Source: Pseudomonas huaxiensis (GTDB taxonomy: Bacteria > Pseudomonadota > Gammaproteobacteria > Pseudomonadales > Pseudomonadaceae). From it: DNA of 64,000 nt. Below are positions 1 to 8,206 of the stretch, one piece after another. Within the stretch, counting starts at the first letter, position 1. Each line of letters begins with the position of its first letter. The DNA is taken from assembly GCF_003231275.1 (NCBI RefSeq), contig NZ_QKVL01000001.1:558001-622000 (forward strand), read 5' to 3'. The notes under the pieces are model-generated. The model did no database searches. It saw nothing but the letters and a program-made list of their open reading frames with translations, and was not told the DNA's origin. The position numbers were made by a program, and so were the translations under genes.

Positions 1-2
1 GT

Positions 3-665
3 CGAATTGCCGCTTTCGAACACCTGATGGACTGGGCGAACAGCCTCAGCGCTGAGCACAATCGGCGCGGCCTGGAAGACCTCATAAAAATTGTGCTCAG
101 GCCCGTTCAGGCCGTTCACTTACGAGACGCACTGCTTCGACCTCGGCATGCGGGCCCTCAGTCGCTGCACTGGATGAGCTCACTTGGTGGGCTGTGGGAT
201 GGTTACGCCGATAACGGCACTTGGGCCGCATTTCTGCTGAAGAATTGCCGCCGGCCAGTTGATCAGAGCTCAAGCATCCGGTTGGCCAGTGACATGGTAA
301 TCCCAACTTTGTGGTCGGAAAGCAGCATACTCAACAGCCTCGGCATGATCGGCGAGGGGCGAGAACTCGGCGCGTTCGTGCAGGATCCAAACCATAGCGT
401 GACCCTAATGCAGCCGTTGAACATAGCTTGGGTCAACGGCGGTAACCATTCGATCGCCCAAGGCATTCTGGGCGGGGAAGGGGTGCTCGTACCTGATGAT
501 GTTTATGACGTTACCGAGATCATCAGGGGAGTGCGTTTTGATGGCGAATGCTGGGTCTGTCGGAAGACCGGCGACAAATATGGTTCACCAATCTACGTTG
601 AGTTTGGATGGGCCTGGGAGATCGCACGCTTGCTGGTCGACCTCCCACGCGGATCTACTGGCTGA
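3..665 (+). CDS. Hypothetical protein, possibly DUF6710-like, 5' end uncertain
   Basis: This is the only plus-strand gene in the element part of the window. The frame is open to base 3, and the first ATG at 27 has no Shine-Dalgarno sequence, so the gene may begin upstream of the window. From that ATG the protein has 212 residues. It contains a distinctive central stretch, DPNHSVTLMQPLNIAWVNGG followed by NHSIAQGI, which resembles the conserved core of DUF6710-type proteins as I recall them; no function is known. No signal peptide or membrane segment is seen. Its 3' end overlaps the convergent helicase gene by 11 bases. It probably belongs to the variable cargo of the element. Confidence 0.6.
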   Translation, partial: RIAAFEHLMDWANSLSAEHNRRGLEDLIKIVLRPVQAVHLRDALLRPRHAGPQSLHWMSSLGGLWDGYADNGTWAAFLLKNCRRPVDQSSSIRLASDMVIPTLWSESSILNSLGMIGEGRELGAFVQDPNHSVTLMQPLNIAWVNGGNHSIAQGILGGEGVLVPDDVYDVTEIIRGVRFDGECWVCRKTGDKYGSPIYVEFGWAWEIARLLVDLPRGSTG

Positions 666-2622
666 TGGTCGCGGCGAGCATAGCCTTGGCCAAGGCGTCC
701 TGCTGCTCTTCCGGCTCAATGAGCTCCAAGCTGACTTGGCGCTTCGCTAAGAGCATCTGCCAGAGTTGCTGATCGATGCTGTTCTCCACGAGGGGGATCT
801 TCACGATCACCGTCCTGAGCTGACCATTCCGGTACGCCCGGTCCTCGGCCTGATCCTGTTGTCCGGGTGTCCAAGGCAGGCCCAGGAAGAATACATAGTT
901 GGCGGCCGTGAGGTTGTTGCCTGTACCGGCGGCTTGGGTGGTGCAGATGAAAGCCCTGCAGTCGGGGTCGCCCTGGAACTTGTCGATCGCCTTCTGGCGC
1001 TTGGTGAGTGAGTCACTGCCGACCAGGGTGACGTTCCCGATACCGGCTGCATCGCACAGCTCCTTGAGGCGGGCGACGGTGGGTTTGAACTCGCAGAACA
1101 GGATGACCTTGTCTTCGGGGTCCAGCTCGCCCAGCAGGTCCATAACGACTCTGACCTTCACCTGTTCCAGGTAATGGCGAAGCGCGCCGAGCCTGGCAAA
1201 GATGGGCCTGTCCTCGAGGCGAATGCAGTCGTACTTCTTCCGCTCCTCCACCCCCATCGCCACGGGCAGCAACTGCCGGTGCTTACCCTTGAGCCCGGGC
1301 AGAACGTCTTTGCGCCGGCGAAGCATCCAGTCGCCCAGTTCTGCCCGGAGGTTTTGCCGGAACTCTGGGCTGCCGGCGAAGCGTTCGCAGAAATCGCTGA
1401 GGGGCAACTGGCCGACCGGGTGCCCCGATAGACGTAGCAGGGTGTGCAGCTCCGTCTCGCGATTGAGGACAGGCGTGCCTGTCAGCAGATAGCGATTAGG
1501 CACCTTGGCTGCGATATCGAAGCCATGGCGTGTACGCTCGGCAGTCGGCTCCTTCAACTGGTGCGCCTCGTCGACCACTAGAACGTGGTAATGCTCAGCC
1601 AGCAGCACGTAGTCGCCGAGACGCTCGTAGTTGATCAGCATCCATTGGACCAGCGGGTCGTGCTTCTGCACAGCGACTGTCGCGTCGGGGTAGACCGCCA
1701 GGATTTCGCGCTGCCAGTTGATCAGCAACGAGGAAAGGGTCACCACCAGGATCGGGCGACCGGCTGCACTGATATGCGCCGCGATGATGGCCTGGCGCGT
1801 CTTGCCGAGGCCCATATCATCAGCCAGCAGTGCGCTGGTGCGCTGGAGCAGGTGAGCGATGCCAGCAGGCTGGTGATTGAGCAGGGAATAGCCGACCAGG
1901 GCCTGGGCGATTGTGGCATCTGAGAACTCGGTGCGTTCGATCGGCGAGACGGCAGCGAGGTAGATGTCGTTGGAGCTCTCCTCACCGCTGGCGGCTGTCG
2001 AGGGTTCCTGAGGAGTACCGCCCAGGCTGATGCGCGGGATGTCTGCTGCTGGAGTAACAGAGCCATCGCCCAGGAGCTCCTGTACAACGTCCAGGATCTC
2101 GAACTGATCCTCTACAAGACCGAGCTCCAGGACCAGGTTGCTGCGCAGGATCTCGGCGGTGGCGTTGACTCGCCACGAGCTGGATTTTCCCAGGAACACT
2201 CCCCGCATCCGGCGGGCCACTGCAACGACTCCAGGATGATAATCTCCGGACAGCAGCACGCCGCCGTCGGCTAGCGGAGCAATTCGCAGGAGCATTCCGG
2301 AGATGAAAGCGTCTCGGCGTGGGTTGGCCAGTGCGCTCTCGATCTTCTGGCGGAATGCCTGCCATGATTCAGTGACCTTGCCACCGGCAAGCTCGATCAG
2401 CTGGTTGTACACCAGGTCCAGCTCGTCGATGAACTTGGCCTTGGGTACGCGCCAATAGCGGCAGAGCGGGTGATCACCGCGGCGAATGAAGAACCCGCTA
2501 CGGGCGAACATGACCTTGTTTGCGCCCTCGATGTAGGGCATGAGGATGCCCATGTCGTAGCCGTCGAACACGGCAGCTTCGAGCAACACTGGCTGGCTGT
2601 TGAGGAGGCGTGGACGTTTCAA
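655..2622 (-). CDS. SNF2/RapA-type DEAD/DEAH helicase of the conjugative element
   Basis: The 655-residue protein has the superfamily 2 SNF2 motifs in order: Walker A in LLADDMGLGKTRQAI (about residue 255), DEAH in VVDEAHQLKE (about 345), motif III in LLTGTPVLNRE, and motif VI in QAEDRAYRNGQ near the C-terminus. Such enzymes translocate on double-stranded DNA and remodel bound protein. Within an element of this type it probably acts in plasmid replication or transfer, but that is inference. I place the start at a TTG whose last two bases overlap the TGA of the upstream gene, which implies translational coupling. A longer frame extends upstream to 2787 but would run through the coding part of that gene. 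Confidence 0.85.
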   Translation of the reverse strand: MKRPRLLNSQPVLLEAAVFDGYDMGILMPYIEGANKVMFARSGFFIRRGDHPLCRYWRVPKAKFIDELDLVYNQLIELAGGKVTESWQAFRQKIESALANPRRDAFISGMLLRIAPLADGGVLLSGDYHPGVVAVARRMRGVFLGKSSSWRVNATAEILRSNLVLELGLVEDQFEILDVVQELLGDGSVTPAADIPRISLGGTPQEPSTAASGEESSNDIYLAAVSPIERTEFSDATIAQALVGYSLLNHQPAGIAHLLQRTSALLADDMGLGKTRQAIIAAHISAAGRPILVVTLSSLLINWQREILAVYPDATVAVQKHDPLVQWMLINYERLGDYVLLAEHYHVLVVDEAHQLKEPTAERTRHGFDIAAKVPNRYLLTGTPVLNRETELHTLLRLSGHPVGQLPLSDFCERFAGSPEFRQNLRAELGDWMLRRRKDVLPGLKGKHRQLLPVAMGVEERKKYDCIRLEDRPIFARLGALRHYLEQVKVRVVMDLLGELDPEDKVILFCEFKPTVARLKELCDAAGIGNVTLVGSDSLTKRQKAIDKFQGDPDCRAFICTTQAAGTGNNLTAANYVFFLGLPWTPGQQDQAEDRAYRNGQLRTVIVKIPLVENSIDQQLWQMLLAKRQVSLELIEPEEQQDALAKAMLAATISQ

Positions 2623-2921
2623 TTTGCGTCCGCGCTCTTGGGCTTCATCGGCACCGTTTGGTCGAGGTGGTAGGCCGCGACCCAACGGGTTAAGAGCACT
2701 GAGCCGTGGAGTGATCCTCCCTGGCCACTGATTACATACGCAGCTGGTTCTGCGTCCTTCGGCACACGTCTGCGCTCCTGCTTCCAATACCCGGCGGTCT
2801 TGATGTCGTCAGGTTGTAGCGGCCAGCTTGACTCACCTGGCCGGGACTCATAATGGGGTATCTTCGGATTGTTCGCCTGCTCGGCCTTCAGCCGATCAAT
2901 GACTTTCTTGGAACGAGCCAC
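2619..2921 (-). CDS. Small hypothetical protein upstream of the SNF2 helicase
   Basis: This 100-residue protein of unknown family is rich in Lys and Arg at the N-terminus (ARSKKVIDRLKAEQ). It has no membrane segment and no motif I recognise. Of two tandem GTG codons, 2921 is preferred because GGAGG lies five bases ahead of it, whereas 2927 lies inside that Shine-Dalgarno sequence. Its stop codon overlaps the TTG start of the helicase, so the two are probably made as a pair. Confidence 0.6.
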   Translation of the reverse strand: MARSKKVIDRLKAEQANNPKIPHYESRPGESSWPLQPDDIKTAGYWKQERRRVPKDAEPAAYVISGQGGSLHGSVLLTRWVAAYHLDQTVPMKPKSADAN

Positions 2922-3058
2922 AAGCACCTCCGGGAGGATGAGTAGTCAACACGTCATCATTCAAGGTGCGCCTGCCCGCACCCGTAAGAGCGAGCAGATT
3001 GGCAGCTGGGAGTGAGCGGCTACAGGAGAAATGGATTACCGCCAGCGAAGCATTTCGG

Positions 3059-4969
3059 CTACATGCCCCTGGGCTTGGACATATCCGGCTTGCCGTTCAC
3101 CGAGGGGTAGCTCACACGGCAGTTGTTCACCTTGTACCCGGTGCATCCCCAGAAGTCGTAACCACCATCACCGCGCTTCTGGCGGCGCGCCAGTGGCATC
3201 CCGCACTTGCCGCAGGAATGGCCGCCCTGGGTGCCTGATGAAGCTTCAGGCGAACGCGTCTTCATCGCCACTGTGGGCGCCTGGCGGAGGGCTGCGAGCT
3301 CCGTCTGGAGATGTTGAAAGAACTTGGCAACCACCGAGCCGTACTGCTCATCCCCCCGTGCGATTCGGTCCAGGTCCTTCTCCAGCGTACTGGTGAACGC
3401 CAGTTCGACGAAGCTGAAGCGGCCCTCCAACTGGTCGATGGTGCTCACCCCTAACGAGCCAGGGACCAATTTGCGCTTCTCCTCAACGACCAGGCCTTTG
3501 CCGGTGATGTTCTTGATGATCGATGCAAACGTGCTGGGGCGTCCGATCCCCAGTCGCTCCAGCTCCTTGATCAGGCTTGCCTTGGTGAAGCGTGCCGGCG
3601 CCTTCGTCTTCTGGTTGAGCACCTCACCCTGAAGCACGCTGAGGATCTGTTTGGGTTCGAGCACCGGCACCGGATTCTTGGGGATGTCGGTCGACTCTTC
3701 ATCCGTCTCGTCCTTCTGCAAAAGCTTCATCCAGCCGAGATAGGCGACAGTGCTGCCAGTCGCGGCGAAGCGCAGAGGCCTCTGATCCGGCCCCCTGGCC
3801 AGCAGTTTGGCCATGCGCACGTCGTAGATGGCGTCTGCGAGCTGGCTGGCCAGCGCCCTGACCCGGATGAGCTTGTACAGCGCTTGCTCATCAGCAGACT
3901 CGCCTGCAACTTCATCCTCCCAGGCGGTTGGCGCAATTGCGGGGTGACCTTCCTGGGCGCTATCCGCAGCCTTGAACGTCCTGCGCTCGTCAACAACGTC
4001 GAGGCCTTGTCTGCGAGCCGCTGCCTGGATATCTGGCATGGCTTCATCGGCCAAGTTGGGGTTATCCGTCCGGTGATAGGTGATCACTCCCTGTTCGTAC
4101 AGGCGCTGCGCGACCTGCATGGTTTTGTCCGGGTCCCATTTCAGCGCTACGCTGGCCGCCTGCTGCAGGGTGGATGAAATGAACGGTGGGGGTGGCGGGC
4201 GCCGCTTCTTTCCGTCTTCACATGACTCGACAATTACCGTGCGTGTTGCGGCAACTCTTGCCGCGAGTGTGCCGTCTTGAATATAGGGGTTTTCTTTGCT
4301 CGCGAAGTCGGGGATCGGTTGCCATACGGCAGTCCAGTCCATACCGGTGGTTTCGTCCTTGAAGGTCAGCTCTACCCCGAAGTGGTGGACCACCTTGAAG
4401 TTCCTGATTTCACGCTCGCGCAACACCACCAGGTAGAGGGCAGGTGATTGAACTCGACCAGCGGAGGTAGGTTGGCCCAGGACTCTGCGAAGCTCCTGCG
4501 TGACCAGGTAGCCCACCAGGCGGTCCAGCACTCGACGGCACTCTTGTGAGGCAACGAGTTGCCCATCGATTCTCCGTGCATTGGCCAGGCCCTCCCGTAC
4601 TCTGGCTTGGGTGATCTCATTGAACGTGACTCGCTTGTACTCGCGGATCCCCAGCGCCTGCTGTATGTGCCAGGCGATACTTTCCCCCTCCCGGTCCGGG
4701 TCGGTGGCGATGTACACCTCCGTGGCGTCCTTGAGCGCTTTGCGAATGGTGCTGACGTTGCGGGCACTCTTGGGCAGGATCTCGTAGACCGGACGAAGGG
4801 TCTTCAAGACGCCGGTTGTGATCATCGTGTCGTCCTGACCCGATTGGGGGAGATCACGGATGTGGCCACCAGATGCCACCACCACCCAGTGCTCGCCAGG
4901 GCGGATCTTCTTCATCATGGGCCCAAGCTTCTTCAGCTTGCCCGGTGCCTCGATGATCATGAGTTTCAT
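3059..4969 (-). CDS. topB: Type IA DNA topoisomerase (topoisomerase III-like)
   Basis: The 636-residue protein begins MKLMIIEAPGKLKKLG, the start of a TOPRIM domain. The acidic TOPRIM motif is in ATDPDREGESIAWHI (about residue 95). The active-site tyrosine lies in GVITYHRTDNPN (about 320). A C-terminal zinc-finger-like stretch has CGKCGMP and WGCTGYKVNNC. Type IA enzymes pass single strands and decatenate replication intermediates. A TopB is a regular member of the replication module of this element family. The ATG at 4969 is chosen because it starts exactly at the TOPRIM strand; an in-frame start at 5029 would add 20 residues with no family similarity. Confidence 0.92.
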   Translation of the reverse strand: MKLMIIEAPGKLKKLGPMMKKIRPGEHWVVVASGGHIRDLPQSGQDDTMITTGVLKTLRPVYEILPKSARNVSTIRKALKDATEVYIATDPDREGESIAWHIQQALGIREYKRVTFNEITQARVREGLANARRIDGQLVASQECRRVLDRLVGYLVTQELRRVLGQPTSAGRVQSPALYLVVLREREIRNFKVVHHFGVELTFKDETTGMDWTAVWQPIPDFASKENPYIQDGTLAARVAATRTVIVESCEDGKKRRPPPPPFISSTLQQAASVALKWDPDKTMQVAQRLYEQGVITYHRTDNPNLADEAMPDIQAAARRQGLDVVDERRTFKAADSAQEGHPAIAPTAWEDEVAGESADEQALYKLIRVRALASQLADAIYDVRMAKLLARGPDQRPLRFAATGSTVAYLGWMKLLQKDETDEESTDIPKNPVPVLEPKQILSVLQGEVLNQKTKAPARFTKASLIKELERLGIGRPSTFASIIKNITGKGLVVEEKRKLVPGSLGVSTIDQLEGRFSFVELAFTSTLEKDLDRIARGDEQYGSVVAKFFQHLQTELAALRQAPTVAMKTRSPEASSGTQGGHSCGKCGMPLARRQKRGDGGYDFWGCTGYKVNNCRVSYPSVNGKPDMSKPRGM

Positions 4970-5089
4970 AGGGTGTCCCTGCACAGATAAATCAGGGAGC
5001 ACTCTTGCCGCCGACCGGGGACGGCACAACGCGAAATGGTCAACTGGAAGGGAGGGAATTCGGTAGGGCTCAGGCCCACGGAGGAAGGG

Positions 5090-5287
5090 TCAAAAATTGA
5101 GGGTGAGCTGCTGGGCGCGCTTGTACCCTTTCAGCCAGGAGGCAAGCGTGGCAGGGTGCTTGTAGGGGCAGGCATATATGGGCAGCCCTTTCTCGGCGGC
5201 TTCAACCCCAGCAGCCTCCACCGCAGGATTGGGGTTATTGAACTAGCGCCTGTCCGCTTTTCGCTCCTGGGCATCTTCGTTCTGCAT
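5090..5287 (-). pseudogene. CrpP/RMF-like small protein gene with an in-frame amber codon
   Basis: The frame starts at an ATG with a strong Shine-Dalgarno sequence (GAGGAA, six bases ahead) and reads MQNEDAQERKADRR, then TAG at 5243-5245, then continues open for 50 codons. The continuation has EKGLPIYACPYKHPATLASW followed by LKGYKRAQQ, which matches the ribosome-modulation-factor fold with its CPY...W.GY/W pattern. CrpP-type proteins of this fold are typical cargo of Pseudomonas conjugative elements; CrpP of pUM505 was reported to affect ciprofloxacin susceptibility. A GTG at 5221 could give a 43-residue product after reinitiation. I call it a pseudogene, with reinitiation or amber suppression as alternatives. 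Confidence 0.65.
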
Positions 5288-5406
5288 CGATTGTTCCTCA
5301 TCAGCGCCACTGTTCACGCCGGGCGAGTCACGCCTCAAACGACCTGGCCACCAGCAACTCCCCGACAAGGGCGTTTTTTACGACGCCGTGGTCACTTCGA
5401 TACAAG

Positions 5407-5595
5407 TTAGCAGCCGTAGAGCGGAGATGCCTTCAGAAAATGGTAATTTGCCAGCGCTGGCATTTCAAATGTGCCCCTGACCTGGGCAAGCGCTGCTTGC
5501 AGCGCCCCTTGGGCTACGAGTTCGGGTCCTCGTCGTAGGAGCTTCACGAGCTGCGGCCGCAACAGAAGGTCCTTGTCGCCGGTAATGTGAGGCAT
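5407..5595 (-). CDS. Doubtful small ORF between topB and ssb
   Basis: This frame encodes 62 residues (MPHITGDKDLLLRPQLVKL...). It has no clear Shine-Dalgarno sequence and no known family. It starts about 33 bases downstream of repeat copy R2, and the next gene starts at nearly the same distance from copy R3, which is the main reason to list it. A different overlapping minus-strand frame (5465-5743) is equally open. Neither is well supported. Confidence 0.25.
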   Translation of the reverse strand: MPHITGDKDLLLRPQLVKLLRRGPELVAQGALQAALAQVRGTFEMPALANYHFLKASPLYGC

Positions 5596-6278
5596 CAGAC
5601 GCCAGGTTCTGAGGAAGGGACAGCGACGATCCGTCCTTGACTACGGAAACTTCACGAGTGGCGCGCCTGAAATTAGCCCCACGCCAATGCCCGTGTGCCA
5701 CAGCTAGTGGGGAATCATGCTTGAGCGGTAGAGTGCCGACCATGCCAGCAGCGTAGCGTTGGGGGCCTCCAGTGCGGCACGAACCATCACCTCAGCGTGT
5801 TGACCTGTGATGTCGCAAACTGCCTGCCCAAGTCGAAGAAGCTCAGCTTTCACTCCTGCATCCCGAGCCTTGGTCGCAAACTCATACTCCTCGGCCTGCC
5901 CATACACGAGGGTGGCATCGAACCGGAGGCGGAGCATTTCGATGGCCACCACTTCGGCCTCCGGCAGCATGATGGATTCGCCGTCGCAAAAGACCTGACG
6001 GACGCCATTGAGAGCTCGAACGGCATCCATGTAGCGCGAGGGGTCTACAGTCGCTTTGACGGAAGGATATTCCGGGTAGTCGTGATTCACGGGGTGTTAC
6101 CTCGAAGCGGAATGAGGTGGCGAGGATCCGTCCTGGCCCCCAGTGACTTCACGAGTGGCGCCTGAAAAATCGCCTGCCAGGCTGTCGCCGGAATGCCGTG
6201 GAGATGCTTCATCGAAGGGAGGGGAAACTCGAAGTGACGTCCTTGTCACCAGGAGCTTCGCGATGTGGCGCGCCAAAT
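5527..6278. repeat. Four degenerate copies of a ~45-bp dispersed motif
   Basis: Copies lie at about 5527-5558 (R1), 5628-5673 (R2), 6125-6170 (R3) and 6236-6278 (R4). They share GATCCGTCCT at one side, then ACTTCACGAGTGGCGC, then CTGAAA on the plus strand. R2 and R3 are most alike, R1 is most diverged. R3 and R2 each lie about 35 bases upstream of a minus-strand ORF start (6090 and 5595). They may be promoter or leader modules, recombination sites or remnants of duplication. Confidence 0.55.
5704..6090 (-). CDS. Hypothetical protein of the element
   Basis: This encodes 128 residues with no family I can name and no membrane segment. The start is a GTG with GAGGT eight bases ahead. The protein has a mixed alpha/beta look, with a helical C-terminal half (EEYEFATKARDAGVKAELLR). 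It lies between ssb and topB, a variable position in this element family. A possible 41-codon frame just upstream would end GTGA on this start codon, but it has no ribosome binding site. Confidence 0.55.
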   Translation of the reverse strand: MNHDYPEYPSVKATVDPSRYMDAVRALNGVRQVFCDGESIMLPEAEVVAIEMLRLRFDATLVYGQAEEYEFATKARDAGVKAELLRLGQAVCDITGQHAEVMVRAALEAPNATLLAWSALYRSSMIPH

Positions 6279-6288
6279 TAAGGGGGGG

Positions 6289-6795
6289 CTACAGGGGAAT
6301 GTCGTCGTCAAAGCCGTCGCTGTAGTGGCGCATGTCTTCGGGGGTCGGCTGAGGAACGTTTTGAGTCTGGCCGCCGACGGCTTGACCGCGTGGCTGACCC
6401 TGCGGTTGATTGGTCGGGCGCTGACCGCCGCCAGACAGAGATACGTGTTCGACTCGGTGTGGAAGAATCGAGATCCGGCTGGCCTCGACCTTGAGTGCAG
6501 ACACCTCCTCGCCGCTCTGTTTATCCGTCCAGCTATCCATGATCGCGCGACCAATCACGACCACGCGCATGCCCTTCTGGAACAGAGCCGCAAACCGCTC
6601 GGCATCCTGATGCCACCATTCGACGTTGGCCCAGAAGCCACCCCGATCCTTGTAGCCACCCTGGCCGTCAGGGATCGAGTTGTCGAACATCACATTGAGT
6701 CGCAGCATGTGCCGCGGATCTTTGTTGCCGTTGGCAAACGACCGGTGCTCAGCGGCGTTACCAACGTTGCCTTCCCAAACTACTGGTGTACCCAT
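6289..6795 (-). CDS. ssb: Single-stranded DNA-binding protein
   Basis: The 168-residue protein has an N-terminal OB fold (about residues 1-105) with GNVGNAAEHRSFANGNKDPR, FWANVEWWHQDAERFA and KGMRVVVIGRA. A Gly/Gln/Pro-rich linker follows, then an acidic tail ending DGFDDDIPL. That tail resembles the DDDIPF end by which SSB recruits partner proteins. It coats single strands during replication and conjugative transfer. A GGGAGA Shine-Dalgarno sequence lies ahead of the start. The chromosome will carry its own ssb; this is the element-borne paralogue found in this family next to the topoisomerase. Confidence 0.92.
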   Translation of the reverse strand: MGTPVVWEGNVGNAAEHRSFANGNKDPRHMLRLNVMFDNSIPDGQGGYKDRGGFWANVEWWHQDAERFAALFQKGMRVVVIGRAIMDSWTDKQSGEEVSALKVEASRISILPHRVEHVSLSGGGQRPTNQPQGQPRGQAVGGQTQNVPQPTPEDMRHYSDGFDDDIPL

Positions 6796-6809
6796 GGTGT
6801 ATCTCCCGT

Positions 6810-7355
6810 TCAGTGTTGAGGTGGGTTCATGACCTGCTGCAGTCGAGCCTCATATTCGGCCTCGGCCTGCCCCATCTTTTCTGCGCACTCGGCGGCCTGT
6901 TTGCCGATGGAGTGGATGAGGCTGATCTGCATGTTCAGGGTGATTCGGTGTTGCTCCAGGGCAAACAGGTCCTGCAGCAAGTGGATTGGTGTTTTGGGGG
7001 CGTGAACCATCTGAGCCCATACGCCGACACCCATGCGCCGCTCTTGCACGCTTTGCCAGCGAAGAAAGGTTGTGCCAGCTGCTGTGTTTTGCTCGATGAG
7101 CCTGACGGGCAGCAGAGCGAATGGATGTTGGCGAACCTGGGCCAGTACTTCCTGGGTAAGGGTGCGCAGCCCCGCCTCCAGCGATGCGCACTGCTCCGCC
7201 AACTGGACCAGCTCCCCCTTACCTTTAAAGGGCTTTAAAAGGCCTTTTAGTGAGGCACTATGTTGCAGCCCCTGATAGGCACCCTGTTGCAGCGGTTTGA
7301 AGGCACCTTGTTGCAGTGCCTCCGTTGGTCGGGTGTCCGATCGCATGAGCGTCAT
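6810..7355 (-). CDS. DUF3158 family element protein
   Basis: The 181-residue protein starts with a Gln-rich repetitive segment (LQQGAFKPLQQGAYQGLQ), followed by a mostly helical body. It matches the DUF3158 type found between PFL_4669-type genes and ssb in PFGI-1-like elements. Function is unknown. Its ATG overlaps the TGA of the upstream gene (ATGA), and ssb follows after only 14 bases, so the three genes form an operon. Confidence 0.7.
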   Translation of the reverse strand: MTLMRSDTRPTEALQQGAFKPLQQGAYQGLQHSASLKGLLKPFKGKGELVQLAEQCASLEAGLRTLTQEVLAQVRQHPFALLPVRLIEQNTAAGTTFLRWQSVQERRMGVGVWAQMVHAPKTPIHLLQDLFALEQHRITLNMQISLIHSIGKQAAECAEKMGQAEAEYEARLQQVMNPPQH

Positions 7356-8083
7356 GCCTCGCCTTCGAATTCATCATCCACATCCTCGACCGGGCCTGCG
7401 GAGCCACGGCGGATGGGCGGGGCGAAGTTCGAGCGGCGGGTGCCTTCCAGGATGTCCTGGGGAATATCGCCGTAGCGCTTGTACATTTCGCGCGCGTTTT
7501 CAGCCCGGGCATTGTTGGCGGCGAAGTCGTCACGCGATGCGCCGGAGAAGCGATGGAGCTGGGCCAGCCCAAAAAGACTGCGCAGCAGGTGGGCACCTTC
7601 ATCGATCCAGATCTCGCCATCGCGGCGACCGATCATGGCGACGTGCTGAGCCAGCAGGATGCGACGGACGACTTCGTCGTATTGAGTCAGCAGATGGACG
7701 CCCTTGAAGCCCAGCGGGTTGGAGATGAAGAGCGGCAGCTTCAGCGGCTGGATGGAGAGGTTCTCGCCGATTTCGAGTGCTTTGGGGAGTTGGGCCATCA
7801 CTCCATCAAGGCGGCTGTCGATGGCCTTGAGGGCATCATCTACCTCCTGGATTTTCTCCTCGATCCTGATCATCCACCAGTCGGAGTACGGGTCGTCTTG
7901 TGCTGCGGCGCGATCGATCTGGTTGATCTTGAGGCAGAAGCCAGCCAGCCCAAGAATGCTGTGTTTGTCGTCGGTCTTCTGGCGACCCAGCCAGATTCGG
8001 GCGGCATGATGAGTGTGGAGAGTCAGCTGGACCTGGCTCCTGAGGGAGCCGATGTTGAGCTGATAGTTGTCAGCCATGGACAT
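7352..8083 (-). CDS. PFL_4669 family integrating conjugative element protein
   Basis: The 243-residue protein begins MSMADNYQLNIGSLRSQVQL and contains HTHHAARIWLGRQ, typical of the TIGR03761/PFL_4669 family, conserved in this element class but of unknown function. The start at 8083 is chosen because AAGGA lies five bases ahead. The frame stays open for another 100 codons upstream only because it runs through the palindrome array, whose translation is repetitive and meaningless. It is the first gene downstream of the array and heads the operon to ssb and probably topB. Confidence 0.8.
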   Translation of the reverse strand: MSMADNYQLNIGSLRSQVQLTLHTHHAARIWLGRQKTDDKHSILGLAGFCLKINQIDRAAAQDDPYSDWWMIRIEEKIQEVDDALKAIDSRLDGVMAQLPKALEIGENLSIQPLKLPLFISNPLGFKGVHLLTQYDEVVRRILLAQHVAMIGRRDGEIWIDEGAHLLRSLFGLAQLHRFSGASRDDFAANNARAENAREMYKRYGDIPQDILEGTRRSNFAPPIRRGSAGPVEDVDDEFEGEA

Positions 8084-8206
8084 GGTTTCCTTATATAAGG
8101 TGGGTGAACGATGTCCATGCTGCTTTCCCGCCGACTGGGGCGCAGTAATAAATGAAGAACCCGGGGTGCTGGATTTGTCGGGAGACAGTGACAGAGCTGG
8201 TGGAGA

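Noticed and set aside
2622..2787. N-terminal extension of the SNF2 helicase to 2787
   Set aside because: It overlaps a gene with its own GGAGG start site, and the helicase has a coupled TTG exactly on that gene's stop codon.
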